A stretch of DNA of 64,000 nucleotides from Erigeron canadensis (GCF_010389155.1 NC_057764.1:19096001-19160000), one strand, 5' to 3'; positions 11,112-23,020 are shown, counted from the first letter of the stretch. Made by a program: numbers and translations. Notes: generated by a model from the sequence alone, not told the origin.

Positions 11112-12863
11112 TGACGTGAGGAGGCATAGTACTAATTCCCTTTTTCTCTCAAGTGAGTACAACTTGGACTTTAAATCTTCCTGAAGCCACATTTTAGCTA
11201 CACAATAAACAATTTTTTCTAATACAAAATGACGCTTTTATAAAATAAAAACAATTTAACACCAAACCTTATACACATAAATGTGAAAAAATTTGATTAA
11301 ATCCTACTATTCATCACATTAAATTTTTGTGGTGTTTAATATCAACAATATTGGCCAAAATTTATTGGTTTTTTACGTAAGATATAGTTCAAAAATGTGT
11401 TAATGTCATAGGACTAATAAATGTAGAAGGAAGAAACATATGGTACTAGCTTGTACAATATATAGCGTATCTATGGATTTGTCAATGCAAATACGTACAT
11501 GTAAAACATAGCGTATCTATAGATTTACCAATGCAAATACTCTACGATATTTCCTTTTTGTTTTCTTTCTCAAATTGCAAACAAACGATCAAGTATAGAT
11601 ACTTGAATTAGAAAACCTAGTTCTACCTATTTTCAAATATTCCATCTTACATAACTATTATTAGACCCACTCAAACAGCTTCGTCGCTTTCAAGTTCTAG
11701 CGGTGACACCGTGACACGCCATCTTTACTTGACCTTATCGGTTGGTTGTGTTCCTTTAGACGACGAGAGATATGGAGGAGGTACTCCGGTAAGTTTTTGG
11801 TGGATATGTGTGTACATATAAGTATGTATATATGTATCAATGTGCGTAAATAAAATACGAAGAAAATGACATTGGTGTTGATAAGAATAGGTGAGTTAAA
11901 AAATTATGATATGATATTTGTAACGAAGAAATAAAAAAGAATAAGATTTTTCTAATGTAAGATTTAAAATACGAAGTTTATATCTTTCATATTAAAATTC
12001 AAACATCTTGAATTATTATAAAAATTAATAAAAATACTCATAACTAATATCGTAATAAGAATCTTTTAGCCAAACCAAAAAGTAATACTTTTCTTGTTCC
12101 TTTAATGCACTAGTGCACTACTAGGCATTTCACTCAGGTGGTGTTTGATAAACTCTTAATTAAAAAGCCATGACTTAATTTTAATTGTTTTAATTCATTA
12201 AGTTAAGAAAATATGTTTGTTTTTGACTTAATAAATTAAAAAATAACTATATTGACTTAATCTATACAGACATTGTATATTGATTCAGTCACTTTCTCCA
12301 TTCAGTCACTTAAAACAAACAAGCCCTCAATCTCTTACGCATTTTGAGCTGTTCTGCTCAATTTTTTACACACTAGAACAAAACCAAACTTAATAAAGAA
12401 ATTGTAATTTAGCTATTAATTCAAAATATTTTGCCTCATATTTAGATTTGTTGGAGAGACCAATAAATTCAACACCATCAACCATTGACTCCACACACCA
12501 CTTTTCACACCAATCCTCACTACACTTTCTCTCCACAGTCCACACTTTTAAGTTTTAACATCTTGATCTTCAACATTTTTTTCAAAGTCTCCCCTAGTAA
12601 AACATCTTCAACTCTCTTTAATCCACCGTAGCACCACCCAATTTACCCGGAAACCACCGCCACTCACCATTTCAACCATCATATGTATCAAAGTTTGAAT
12701 CTTTTTCCAGTTTCACCAAAAGGGTCCTTATATTTATCACTCTTAAACCAACCCCATATCATTAAAGTCTAAAACCACCGTATCACCGCCGTAAAATACC
12801 GTCGTAAACAACCATCATATTTTGTTTTATAGAAAAGTTCAAATCTTTTTCAGTTTTTACAAA
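11112..12863. other. Upstream region of the MGCC gene
   Basis: No coding frame. A 46-bp imperfect tandem duplication (ATAGCGTATCTAT.GATTT..CAATGCAAATAC) covers about 11462-11553. A possible MITE lies at about 12136-12330 (AGGTGGTGTTTG .. CAAACAAGCCCT) without a clear duplication. From about 12470 the DNA is CT/CA-rich, like a plant 5' leader. A TATA-like TTATATTTAT sits near 12729, 135 bases before the start codon; this is only suggestive. Confidence 0.4.
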
Positions 12864-13688
12864 ATGGGTTGTTGTGCTAGTACAAATAAACCAACCCCAT
12901 CTCATGGATTCCGTCAACATTCATCGAAATCAAGCAGAGCTCCGCCGCCGGTGGATGAGGAGCTGGTGAAGGAAGTGCTTTCTGAAACCACAAATCCAAA
13001 GCATTTTAACAAAATCGAAGAGCAACCCAGAAAAACTACACCCAGAAATAGTATATACAAGATCCAAAATCAAAGGATTAACAATCTTGAAGAAAACAAT
13101 ATTTCCGGCGAAGTTTCCGGAGATGTGTCTGAGATCTGTAGTAATATGAGTGAGACTGTTTCAACCACCACATTTGAAGAAGACGTTGAGGTTCTTCGCC
13201 GGAGAGTAACTGACAGATCTCCGGCGAAGTTACGGAACCGGCAGGCGCTTTCCGGCGAGCTACGAATGACCAGAAATTCTCCGGTGAAAGTCAAACAACA
13301 GTCTCCGGGTCGGGTCAGATCCGGAACTTTACCCGGGTCTGAAGGTTACAATCGTGGACCTGGTTTTGGGTCGGCAGGCAGGCAAAGGCCCATGCCAGGG
13401 AGTGGGCCAGGTTCGCGGTCTAGATCTCCCGCGAACCGTATGGTGCCGAGACAGGGAGGAGGTGGTGGTGGTGGGGCTAGAAATGGGTCGGGTAGAAGCC
13501 CATCTGCGAAAAGGAGGGAAAACTCCCCGGGTCGATTTGAGCCAGGTTTACCGGATCAGGTACTGAAACCTGAACCACCAAGTTTGGGCTTGGAGGGTGA
13601 AGATTTTGGATGGGGTCCTGTAGATAGAAATGAGGATGAATTACTTGATAATCCACTTGTGTCCTTGGAATGTTTTATTTTCCTTTGA
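12864..13688 (+). CDS. Putatively myristoylated Ser/Pro/Gly-rich protein (MGCC type), 274 aa
   Basis: The start at 12864 is chosen because it gives MGCCAS: Gly2 for N-myristoylation with Cys3/Cys4 as palmitoylation candidates, a signature of membrane-anchored plant proteins. The frame is open further upstream but has no ATG there. The protein is intact and single-exon. Residues about 30-100 are acidic/polar. Residues about 110-240 are basic and disordered-looking, with many SP motifs (DRSPAK, NSPVK, QSPGR, SRSPANR, SPSAKR), FGSAG and a seven-glycine run. The C-terminus NPLVSLECFIFL is hydrophobic and looks conserved. I recognise it as a plant-wide uncharacterised 'serine/arginine repetitive matrix-like' family, without a proven function. 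SP sites suggest proline-directed phosphorylation (inference). No introns or breaks. Confidence 0.85.
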   Translation: MGCCASTNKPTPSHGFRQHSSKSSRAPPPVDEELVKEVLSETTNPKHFNKIEEQPRKTTPRNSIYKIQNQRINNLEENNISGEVSGDVSEICSNMSETVSTTTFEEDVEVLRRRVTDRSPAKLRNRQALSGELRMTRNSPVKVKQQSPGRVRSGTLPGSEGYNRGPGFGSAGRQRPMPGSGPGSRSRSPANRMVPRQGGGGGGGARNGSGRSPSAKRRENSPGRFEPGLPDQVLKPEPPSLGLEGEDFGWGPVDRNEDELLDNPLVSLECFIFL

Positions 13689-15180
13689 AAAGTGGGTAAT
13701 TTAAATAATTTATCCTTTGAAGAATCATTTTAAGATGTTTAGTATAGTTATATATATCAGATTAAATGATATAGCAACGAAAAGTGATAATTTATCATGT
13801 CATAATTAAAATGTGGATTATAGTGATTTTCAATAGGATGGTTAGAAAAATATATTTAAGCTATTATTGTAGCTGGAGTTGTAATTTTAAGGCCTTGATA
13901 ACTTGATTGGCTATGTAGTAATTTGAAAAGTAAACATGGATGCACTTTATTGGTTTTTTGTTTCTTTCTTTAATCTACATTTGGTATTTCATCTGAATAT
14001 ATAGGTGATACTTTTAGCCGTAAAAGATGAAATATGAATCGCCTCATAGGTGGAGAATTATACAATATACATAGATGCGTACGTATAATATGTATAGAAA
14101 CGTAGTTGTATGTCTATGATAGTATTACGTAAGTATTTTCAAGAGTTTTAAACCAAAATCATAATTATTATAGCTGGAAATGCAACGTGCATATCTATCT
14201 CAGGGGCCTACATCCAACGGAAAAACATAGCATGAACATGCAAATATCCAAAATCAAAATAGACTTGGGTCACTTGCATCAATTTATTCATGGCACCATA
14301 AGTCTACAATTAGCCTAACAAAAGCATTAGGACGATATAAATCCTGATAAAAGTCTTCTAAACAACGTGAAAATTATAGTTAGTAAAATGATATATAAGA
14401 TTTGTTACTTGCTTTCCTAATTGTAAGGTTATATATGACAAACTAAACTTTTAATTAACTATCTTCAAACTGACATGTTATCAGTTTTATATTAAACATT
14501 TTACCTTAAATTCTACGATTTTTTTATCTTAGTTTTATAACCATACTTTTAGTTAAATTACAATATTTATCCTACTTTTTACATTAAAAACACAATAAAT
14601 TTCTTTTCAAAAAACCCGCTCTCTATGTTTCCACACAAGGTGCATGATGGCATAAAATGAAGGATCCTATCAACTTGTTCCGACTTGAGAGTATAAGACG
14701 CATTCCCTTTCACTTTGACCCTTTCATGCCAACTCTTGCATCGACGGTCCAATGCAGAGCGCGCTGATTGCTGAGTTGATTTGAGCCTTAACCAATCAGT
14801 AACGTAATGGGAGATCATATATTATCCACAAGGATAATGTTTAACAATGTTCTGAATCTTTCTATCTGTTCCATATATTATTAATGTATTCTTAATTTGT
14901 CTAATTACTAGTACTTAACTATCTCAAGTTATACAACTAAAGTACATCATGTGAAGGATAATGTGAGCTAACCTCGTATTGATTCTTTAATTTTTCAGTA
15001 TTCTATAATTCAAATATACACTATGATTTTTTTTCTTTCGAACTTTAAGTCGGCATACGTTATCTGAAAAATCCCACCATTCAGTCGACATACGATATCA
15101 GGGTAACCTCGTTATACAATGGTGAAATGTTACACGTACACTTGACAATAAGATGATTCTAATATCCAAATTGGGCGTAC
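13689..15180. other. Intergenic region downstream of the MGCC gene
   Basis: The first few hundred bases are presumably the 3' UTR; no clear AATAAA is seen close to the stop. A 79-codon minus-strand open frame at 14579-14818 is more GC-rich than its surroundings and may be an old gene fragment, but I do not recognise it. The rest is AT-rich. Confidence 0.35.
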
Positions 15181-15345
15181 TTTAGTAGCCAATGGGGTTG
15201 GTGGCCCATTGCTAAGGTCTTTGACCTTGGGAGGATCCACCTGGGTTCGAGTCTCATTTCTCACATTTATGAGGATGGATTAATAAGGGTTCGAGAGTCC
15301 TGATTTTCAGGCATACGTGTTTAGGAGTAGGAGTAGAATAGAACG
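15181..15345 (+). mobile_element. tRNA-derived SINE
   Basis: GGTTGGTGGCCCATTGCTAAGG (about 15195-15216) fits an A box and CTGGGTTCGAGTCTCA (15241-15256) a B box, as in a polymerase III promoter, followed by a non-tRNA body. It resembles the SINE at 22810-23005 in the tRNA-like head. No target duplication was found, so the limits are approximate. Confidence 0.6.
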
Positions 15346-16565
15346 GCGTTCAAAAGATAAATAAATTATAAGATTAAATAAAAATCAGATTGATAAAATC
15401 TAAATACATATGGACTACAATTGATTATTGACTACCCATATTTTTTTATTTGTCATTAAGTGCAGAGTGTATTAACTGGCTGAATGTATAAGTGATGTCT
15501 TGTATGTATTAAGTAAAAGATATGTAATTGATGGGTTTTTTTGTTATTAAGTCAAAAAATAAATATGAAAAATTGAAAATTGACTTAATCGGTAAGTTCT
15601 TAACTATTAAGTTTGTTAGGGAAAAAAAGAGGCCTAAAATTAATTTAGAATTTTTTTTTCTTGCTTATATCTTTTATTTGAGCTTTTACGTGTTGTTGAC
15701 TTGTTGCTAAATAATAATATATTATCATCTTGAAATTAGCCATAAGTACATGAGATGTATAAGGGACAAAAATATACCTACTTAAAACACACTAAGAAGA
15801 AGTTTAAGAGGAAACTTTAAAAGAAAATATCGTTTTTTTATCTGTAACTCTGTAAGTGTAACATTAATTGGTTGTAACAAAATTTGTATGGTTACCTCAC
15901 AAAGTTCAGAAATCACATTATTTGAATGTGTGTAACAGTTAATATGACGAAAGCATTAAAGAGTATCAGTAGATAGGTTAAAAGTTGATAGCTAGTGTAG
16001 GTGAAGTGAGAGGTGAATTGAGGAAACTTGTGAATTGAGGATTTCGTGAGAGATTGATTTTAAGTCATTGAAATTTGAAACTTGTAAAGTGACCAAGTGG
16101 GTATATCGTGAGGAATTGATTTTAGTCAATATTTGTGACATATTAATAAATCATCGAAATTAAATGTTAATACGTATCACGCTGTAACAAAATTTAGTTT
16201 TATATATACACGAGAAAAAGGTACCCACATATTACGGCTGTGATGGAGGTGGCGACGATGGTGGTGATGTAATGGCGGCGACGGTGGTGGCGGTGGCGGC
16301 GGCGGCGGCGGCGGCGCCGGTGAGCCATGAAAGTTATTAATTAATGTGACTATGATGTATAATACATCATGTATTAGAATGTGTATATTGTTAAAACTTA
16401 AAATCAATATTTAAATTTTAAGTTGAAGGTTAAAAAATCAAAATAGATTTGTTTTATAATATGTAGGTATTCAAGTGTAACCTCACAAAGGACGGATTAA
16501 CAAAGTTCATGTAAACCTAAATTTCTCACCTATATATAAATTTCCACCATATAAAGGATTGTTGC
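15346..16565. other. Intergenic, AT-rich with one GGC/GGT-rich tract
   Basis: No gene. The segment from about 16200 (GGTACCCACATATTACGG, then the G-rich tract) resembles the 3' region of the Helitron-like fragments at 4341 and 58093, which also join a GC-rich motif to a GGTGG-rich tract. Confidence 0.35.
16238..16322. repeat. GGC/GGT trinucleotide-rich tract
   Basis: An imperfect triplet tract on the + strand (GGTGGC, GATGGT, GGCGGC) ends in about eight consecutive GGC units before GCCGGTGAGCC. The poly-proline frame on the opposite strand is a translation artefact of this tract. Confidence 0.8.
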
Positions 16566-16702
16566 TATGAAAGGAATGTCCATGATCTGTATTACTTACA
16601 ACAACTAAATATATAGAGATACAATATTACACATAGGTACCTTAAACATCTAGAGAATTACACAAAGATACAATATAAATAAATATGAATCGTTATCTAA
16701 CA
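16566..16702 (-). repeat. 3' LTR of the 3.2-kb copia element
   Basis: Identical in length (137 bp) to the LTR at 19661-19797, with three visible substitutions. It carries the same TGTTAGATAACG start on the minus strand. Confidence 0.92.
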
Positions 16703-19605
16703 TCCCCCTTCAAGCTGAGCGGTGGCGGACCAATACGAAGCATGTCACGAAAGACGTTAAATTGAGTACATGGTAGACTTTTTGTAAATATATTGGCCAC
16801 CTGAAGCTTGGTCGGAACAAACTTTGTAATGAGTTTCCCGACGGTCACCAACTCACGCAGGAAATGGTAGTCTAGATCAATGTGTTTCGCCCGTTTGTGA
16901 CCTACTGGATTTTGAGTGAGGAAAATGGCACTCTGGTTGTCACAAAGAATGGTCGGCGAGCCGGAGGTAATGCATGAAGTTCTTGAAGCAGATGAGTTAT
17001 CGACACTATCTCAGCAGCAGTGCTAGCCATAGCACGAGAGTCAGACTCACAACTAGATCGAGCAACGGTTGGTTGCTTCTTAGCACTCCACGAGATTAGA
17101 TTGCCTCCAAGAAAAATTGAGTAGCCATAGGTAGAACGACGGGTGTCGAGACATCGCGCCCGGTCTGCATCAGAGTATCCCAACAAAGAAGTGTGCGTAG
17201 GAGAACTATAGTGGATGCCATACGCAATGGTGCCTTTGATGTACCGTAATATCCTTTTGACTTCCTGAAAGTGTGCCACTGTAGGAGATTGAAGAAATTG
17301 ACTAACTTGATTGACTGCATACGAGATGTCCGGTCTAGTGATAGTCAAGTATTGCAGAGCACCGACAATGGACCGATAATGAGTGATATTTGGGTAAGGA
17401 TCACCTGCAGACACAAACGAAACATTGGTGCTTAAAGGTGTTGGAGCGGGTTTGGCTTCCAACATCTTTGCATGAGTGAGAATATCCAAAGCATACTTAG
17501 ATTGATTTAAGAAAAGACCTTTTTGAGTGTGGGTAACCTCCAGGCCTAGGAAATAGTTGAGCTTTCCAAGATCTTTAATAGCAAATTCCTGATTTAGGCA
17601 GTAGATGAAGGATTGAAGTGTGGATTGTTGATTTCCGGTTAAGATCAGGTCCTCAACATAGACCAGTAGATACATGATGCGAGAGTCACGTTTGAATATG
17701 AACAATGATGGATCCGCACGGCTGTAAGGGAACCCATTGTTCAAAAGAAACGTACTTAAGCGATGAAACCAGGCCCTGGGTGCTTGTTTGAGACCATAGA
17801 TTGCCTTGTTTAATTTACATACATGATTTGGAAACCGAGCATTAATGAAACCTTTTGGTTGTTCCATAAAAACAGTTTATGTGAGATTGCCATGTAAAAA
17901 ATCATTATTAACATCTAGTTGATGGAGATGCCAATGGTTGATGACGGCTAAAGTAAGCACGGTTCGCACAGTGGCAGCTTTGACAACTGGACTGAAAGTG
18001 TGTTCAAAATCAAGACCTGGAACTTGGGTAAAGCCCTGAGCAACTAGACGGGCTTTGTGGCGTTCAATCGAACCATCAGCCCGAAACTTGGTTCGGAACA
18101 GCCACTTGGATCCAACAATGTTAGCATGGAGAGGTCTAGGGACAAGTGTCCACGTATGATTTTTATGTAAAGCATTTACCTCCAAGTGCATAGCATGGAT
18201 CCATTTGGGATCTTTTGAAGCCGATTGATATGAAGTAGGATCAGTGGTAGCAAGTAAAGCATGATGAAGCGGGATAGTTTTGGTATGAGCAAGATCAACA
18301 CGGTGGCGGGGTTTGAATACCCTAGCCTTTTCCCGAGTAATCATTGGATGAGAGGAGACCAGAGGTGGTGGAGGTGGAGGCGGTGGTGGGGCTGGAGTGG
18401 AAGGAGGAGTAACAACGGTTGTTGGAGATTGAGGTGGAATGACATCGGGTGATGAAGCAGGTGAGGAGGAAGGAGAAGTAAGTGGTGTGACAGGTGTATC
18501 GCTGGTAGATGGCTGGTTAAAGAAAGGGACATGAAAGTGAGAGGATTCAGGTGCAGTGGTAGTAGTCGAAGAAGATGATGGGCTGGGTAAATGGGTCGAG
18601 GGCTGAGTAAAGGCAGGATCCAAAAAAGTGGAGACAATTAAGGTGTCGAGCAGTTGAGCAGTGGTAGCAGAGTTAAGTGGAAAGTGTCTCGTCAAACCGA
18701 GCATTACGAGTAACATACACACGAGATGTGATAGGATCTAAACAACGATACCCTTTATACTTAGAACAATAGCCAAGAAAAAGGCATGGGAGGCTATGTG
18801 GGGCAAGTTTGTTTGGGGTGTAATCACGAAGGCAAGGGAACACACGGCACCCAAAAGCTTTAAACAAAGCATAGTTTGGAACCATGTGATATTACAATTC
18901 AAAAGGAGATTTACCATTGAGAAACGGTGATGGTAGACGATTGATGATGTAGACCGCAAAGGAAAAGGCATCAACCCAATATCTGGGTGGTAATTTTCCT
19001 TGAAATAACATCGCCAAACCAGTTTCGACAATGTGGCGATGCTTGCGTTCTACTCTCCCGTTTTGTTGGGGTGTGTAAGGACATGACATTCGATGAAAGG
19101 TGCCATTGTGTTCAAATAAATTTTGAACTTTCTGATTTGTGAATTCAGTGCCCCCGTCACTTTGAAAAACTTTTATTTTTGTAGATAATTGAGTTTGCAC
19201 AAATGGTATAAAGATTGACAAAATGGTGGCAAATTCAGATTTGGCTCGAAGTGGATCCAACCATGTAGACCGAAAGTGGTCATCGATGAAAGCCACATAA
19301 TAGGTGTAATTGCCTATTGATGAAATGGGAGAGGGACCCCATAAGTCACAATGCACCAGTTCAAGTGGTAGTGAAGCCCGTTTATCATTATTAATAAAAG
19401 GTACTCGTTTTGATTTAGATAATTCACAAGTGGAACATACACCAGGTTTGGGCAATGAACCGTCAACATGACTGAGTACCTGTTGCATCTCCAATAGGGG
19501 AATCATTTGAGTTTTCCAATATATGTAATTATTTGGAGATAATTTGATAGCTTAAATAGGAGCAATTTGATTAATTTGGAGAGGAGTAGTGGATGAGGAA
19601 GCCAT
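16703..19605 (-). pseudogene. copia gag-pol pseudogene (gag start fused to integrase, RT, RNase H)
   Basis: ATG at 19605-19603 starts a gag-like N-terminus (MASSSTTPLQINQIAPI, then a stop; ..NNYIYWKTQMIPLL). This joins directly to the integrase pre-domain (CSTCELSKSKRVPF), so the rest of gag, the zinc knuckle and the protease are deleted. Integrase core blocks follow: VHCDLWGP, FQSDGGTEF and PQQNGRVERKHRH. In-frame stops lie at about 18892 and 17877, a frameshift at about 18690, and another in RNase H near 16950. The reverse transcriptase active-site box reads YVED instead of YVDD. RNase H motifs (SCESDSRAMA) are visible, and the C-terminus continues to the polypurine tract in another frame. 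It cannot encode a working polyprotein. Confidence 0.9.
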
Positions 19606-19660
19606 TGGAAGAGAAGAATAAATTGGCAGAGAGAAGATGAAAGGGACGGATCTGATACCA

Positions 19661-19797
19661 TATGAGAGGAATGTTCATGATCTGTATTACTTACAACAAC
19701 TAAATATATAAAGATACAATATTACACATAGGTACCTTAAACATCTAGAGAATTACACAAAGATACAATATAAATAAATATGAATCGTTATCTAACA
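19661..19797 (-). repeat. 5' LTR of the 3.2-kb copia element
   Basis: A 137-bp partner of 16566-16702. The Met-tRNA primer site follows immediately on its 3' side (19648-19660, minus strand). Confidence 0.92.
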
Positions 19798-20039
19798 GTT
19801 GCCCACTTACATTTGCATTCGATCTGTTTCCTTAGAGAATAGTCATGTTTTATTGGACTCGAGTACTCGCGAAGGGAATTGAACTAATATTGTGATGATA
19901 AGGTTTGTAGACGAGTCCTCAACGGAAGAGCAACACTCTCTCTCACAATGGGTAAAGAGGATGGCCGGGCAGATAAAATTGTTAGATCATTCATGATAAG
20001 AACTAAGGAAAGCTTCTTAGATTTTAAAAAACTTATCAA

Positions 20040-21680
20040 AGGCTTAATATAATGTAATGAAGCTAGATGTATTTTCTAAAGACAAATGTAAAAGTAAACA
20101 TGCTGAAAATATTGAAGAAAGAAAGATTGGCATGGCCTTTGAATAACTTGCTATTTTCTATGCACATTATGCAAAGAAAATGGGATTTGGAATGTATAAA
20201 AGGTCTTTCCGAAAGTCTTAGATTGAATAAGAGAAAAAATATGCCACTATTTCATGTAATCCGGCTAGGAAGTCGATCAACGCCAAATCTAAAAATATTT
20301 TGAACGTACCTTCGTCAGATTTCAAAAACATGATTGTCCTGCTAATTAGATATAATGCAAAAGTTTGTATTGATAGATTGGCATTTGTACGTCAAAAGTT
20401 GAGCTCAAACACAATCATCCATTTAGTCCAAGAAAGGGCTTTTTTTTTAATCATTATCATAGAGTCATAAACAGACATGCGAAAAGATGGCTTGAAGTCT
20501 ATGGAAGAACTGGTGTAAGAATGAATAAGGTGAGGAGGTTAAAGCTTGGATGAGGTGATCCAGAAACCATTCAAAGTTATTTCATAAGGGTTAGTCTTTA
20601 GATAGCGAGTTTTTTACATATAGGAGTTAGATGGGCGGACGCAAGGTGTAGGGCAGCTTATGAGGAATTTGGAGACGTTGTCACATTTGATACCGCATAT
20701 TTGAAAAGTAAGGATGAGATGCCAATGGATCCATATTTAGGGGTAAATTACCATGGACAATCAATATTGTTTGGTCAATTGGTTGGGTACTAATTTCACA
20801 TGAATGTATCAAGACATTCACATGGCTATTTAAGCCATGGCTTACTTGTATCATGCATCAGGACCAATCTATGTAGAATTTAATAGGTAGTATCTTGTTT
20901 CCTTTCCAACTTGTTATAGTTTATGTAATGCATTATGGAACAGTTGAAGCAATATATGGAATGGTAAGAAGATGCATTAAGTTATAGAGCAGAGAAGGCA
21001 AACAAAGAAGATTTTATTTCATATAAAATTCATGATATCCACCCATTACTCGGTATGCCATGGAAGAACAAATGAAGAAAGTTTTCACCAACAAGTTTAA
21101 AGAATTCAAGGACTAGTTAACACGAAAAATTAACAGATAAGATTCTAGAATATGAAGTCTTCGAGGATGTTACAGGTTATGGAAATATACTACAAACACC
21201 ATTTGCAGGTTCATTCTGGAAAAGGTGAATCAGATGAAGGATGTGATATGAAATGTATTTGTTGCTTGTTTGAGTTTTGTAAAATGTTGTGTAAATGTGT
21301 AGGCATGCATTTACAATACTTATCAAGGAGAGAATATATATTCGGCTCCAAATAAATACATTTTGCAAAGATGGAGAAAAGACGTCAAGGGGAGACGTAC
21401 TAAGGTTAAAGTAAGTTAAGTGTAGCGGTTTCTCTCGTGTGGCGGACTTGGCATCTGAAAGAGTAGATGAAAAGTACAGTCTCGTTCTTCATTGAGTGAA
21501 GTTTAAGGTTAAAAAAACTACTCCGGCTACTCTGCTAGCTTCATATGTACTCCAGAGACTAGCACTTCTATTAAGGAAAACGCAAAGAGCAATGATCCTC
21601 TGAAAGCCAGTGCAAGGAAAAGGTAGTCCTTCAAGTAAGAGACTTGAGTCCAATTCTGAGCAGATCATCACAAAAATGCA
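20040..21680 (+). pseudogene. FAR1/FRS-like (MULE-transposase-derived) pseudogene
   Basis: Three family blocks appear in order but in different frames. About 20110-20440 holds remnants of the FAR1 DNA-binding domain (AHYAKKMGFGMYKRS; later IHLVQERAFF). About 20630-20790 reads ADARCRAAYEEFGDVV, TFDTAYLKS and DEMPMDPYLGVNYHGQS, the MULE-type transposase core. About 21240-21400 reads CCLFEFCKMLC..GMHLQYLS then KYILQRWRKDVKGRRTKVK, the SWIM zinc-finger region and its tail, followed by DLASERVDEKYSL. Frameshifts and stops separate all blocks. FAR1/FRS proteins are plant transcription factors domesticated from Mutator transposases. This could be a dead FRS gene or a dead MULE transposase. Confidence 0.85.
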
Positions 21681-21689
21681 GAAAAAAAG

Positions 21690-22794
21690 GTTACGATAGA
21701 TGTAAAACTGATATTTAGTTAAACTCTTCTGTTAAGATACCTGAGATATTTTAAAGATCATTGTTTCAAATAGTTAGGATATACTACTATTATCCATTTC
21801 CTTATGGTGGACTCATTCCATGTTATTTCTTGCAGCATCATCAATATCACGTGCAAACCAGAGAGATAGCTTAAGTTTTTCTACAGTTACATAATATAGG
21901 CTTTTAAGTGCAGAGAACTCATCACATTTCAACCTTACAAATGTAGCACTTTACCCTCCAAATACAACTACTAGCACTCCAATGCAATTTTTTTTTTCTA
22001 TTTCAGTTGTCGATCACATATTTTCAGTGTTTTTCTCATGGTCTTTTATCTGAGATTTTGGCTTTGGTTGATTGAGATGGGCGTACTTATTTGAGTAATA
22101 GATGGCGTATATGTGACTATGTGACAGGCATCCGAATTTGCTTGGTTATGAAACAAACCAATGATGTTTGATAATGAATAATATGCAGTTCTAAAAAATT
22201 AAAGTAAAATAATGTGTAGCTTTGATATCGTTTATAGTGCAAAGCTTCTATTTCTTATGCAAAGTTCTTTTGTCATAGCAATAATAAACATATATTAAAC
22301 CTCAAATTCATTCCGTGAGATGATGAAAGAGTGGCGCCACATAACACCTGAGAAAACAATCTTTACCCACTTTGCTGCAGAAACCTGATAGCAAACAAGA
22401 AATAAACACATTAAGCGTTTCGTCTCAATAACCTTTTATGGACCGCCGATTACCATAATTCCCCACACCAATATTTTATAACTAAACCGTGTTGCGTTTC
22501 ACACACACAAAAAAAGAACATCTTATTCTCACCACCATCACGACTTGGATACACGGCAACCATATCCCATAGTCCCCAAAGTGTAATTGCACAAACCTAA
22601 ACAAAACAGTTGAATTCTTCAAAGCTTATACGACAAATTAAGGATTCTGTTGTTATTCATGCCAATCAATCATGCCTTTCTCCCGGGGAAACTCTTTAAC
22701 TAGAGACAAGTAGCAGCCTCGAACCAATTTCATCTTCATCACTGCTAGATGTAATTTTTGTAGGACTGATTGGTTGAAATGGGTAGTTAATCCA
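21690..22794. other. Intergenic, nothing recognised
   Basis: Unique-looking AT-rich DNA. No convincing open frame, splice pattern, RNA gene or repeat end was seen. Confidence 0.4.
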
Positions 22795-22809
22795 ACTTCA
22801 TGCCATTTT

Positions 22810-23005
22810 AAAAAAAAAAAAGGGTAAGTGGGTGGCTACCCTCTGGAGCCATGTACCTATTGGTACTCAGCGCGTTTACCGCATATACGCATGCCCGGTG
22901 AAAACCCCTGAAGACTTGGTTGGGAACGAGATTCGAACCCAGGACGTACGCCCCCAAGCCCCCATTGTTAGGGGTACGGTACCACTGGGCTAATAACCCA
23001 TTGGT
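22810..23005 (-). mobile_element. tRNA-derived SINE with 15-bp target duplication
   Basis: On the minus strand the element reads TTAGCCCAGTGGTACC (A box) and CTGGGTTCGAATCTCG (B box), then a tRNA-unrelated body ending in a poly(T) tail (22810-22820 on the + strand as A's). ACTTCATGCCATTTT is repeated exactly at 22795-22809 and 23006-23020. The sharp duplication implies a fairly recent insertion. The poly(T) tail and box sequences recall the Au-like plant SINEs. Confidence 0.9.
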
Positions 23006-23020
23006 ACTTCATGCCATTTT

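Larger units (their letters stand above)
16566..19797 (-). mobile_element. Young Ty1/copia retrotransposon with internal gag/protease deletion
   Basis: Two 137-bp LTRs (16566-16702 and 19661-19797) flank a minus-strand internal region, and GTTGC is duplicated at 16561-16565 and 19798-19802. The LTR starts TGTTAGATAACG and ends ..CATA. The primer site TGGTATCAGATCC (19648-19660) directly follows the 5' LTR and matches initiator-Met tRNA. The polypurine tract (TTGAAGGGGGA) abuts the 3' LTR. By eye the LTRs differ at three positions (about 2%), so insertion was recent. Short LTRs and the gag start suggest the Ale/Retrofit type (inference). At 3.2 kb it is short for a copia element because gag and protease are mostly missing. 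It interrupts the sequence left of the FAR1-like pseudogene. Confidence 0.93.

Noticed and set aside
12136..12330. MITE with ends AGGTGGTGTTTG / AGGGCTTGTTTG
   Set aside because: The inverted ends are short and imperfect, and no target duplication was found.
14579..14818. 79-codon minus-strand frame with moderate GC content
   Set aside because: Not recognisable as any family and without gene context; kept only as a possible old fragment.
16177..16407. Poly-proline open frame on the minus strand
   Set aside because: It is the reverse reading of a GGC/GGT triplet tract; there is no conserved flanking sequence.
17096..18637. Extra open frames overlapping the 3.2-kb copia element, e.g. Leu/Pro/His-rich 18341-18637
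   Set aside because: They are shadow frames of the retrotransposon polyprotein.
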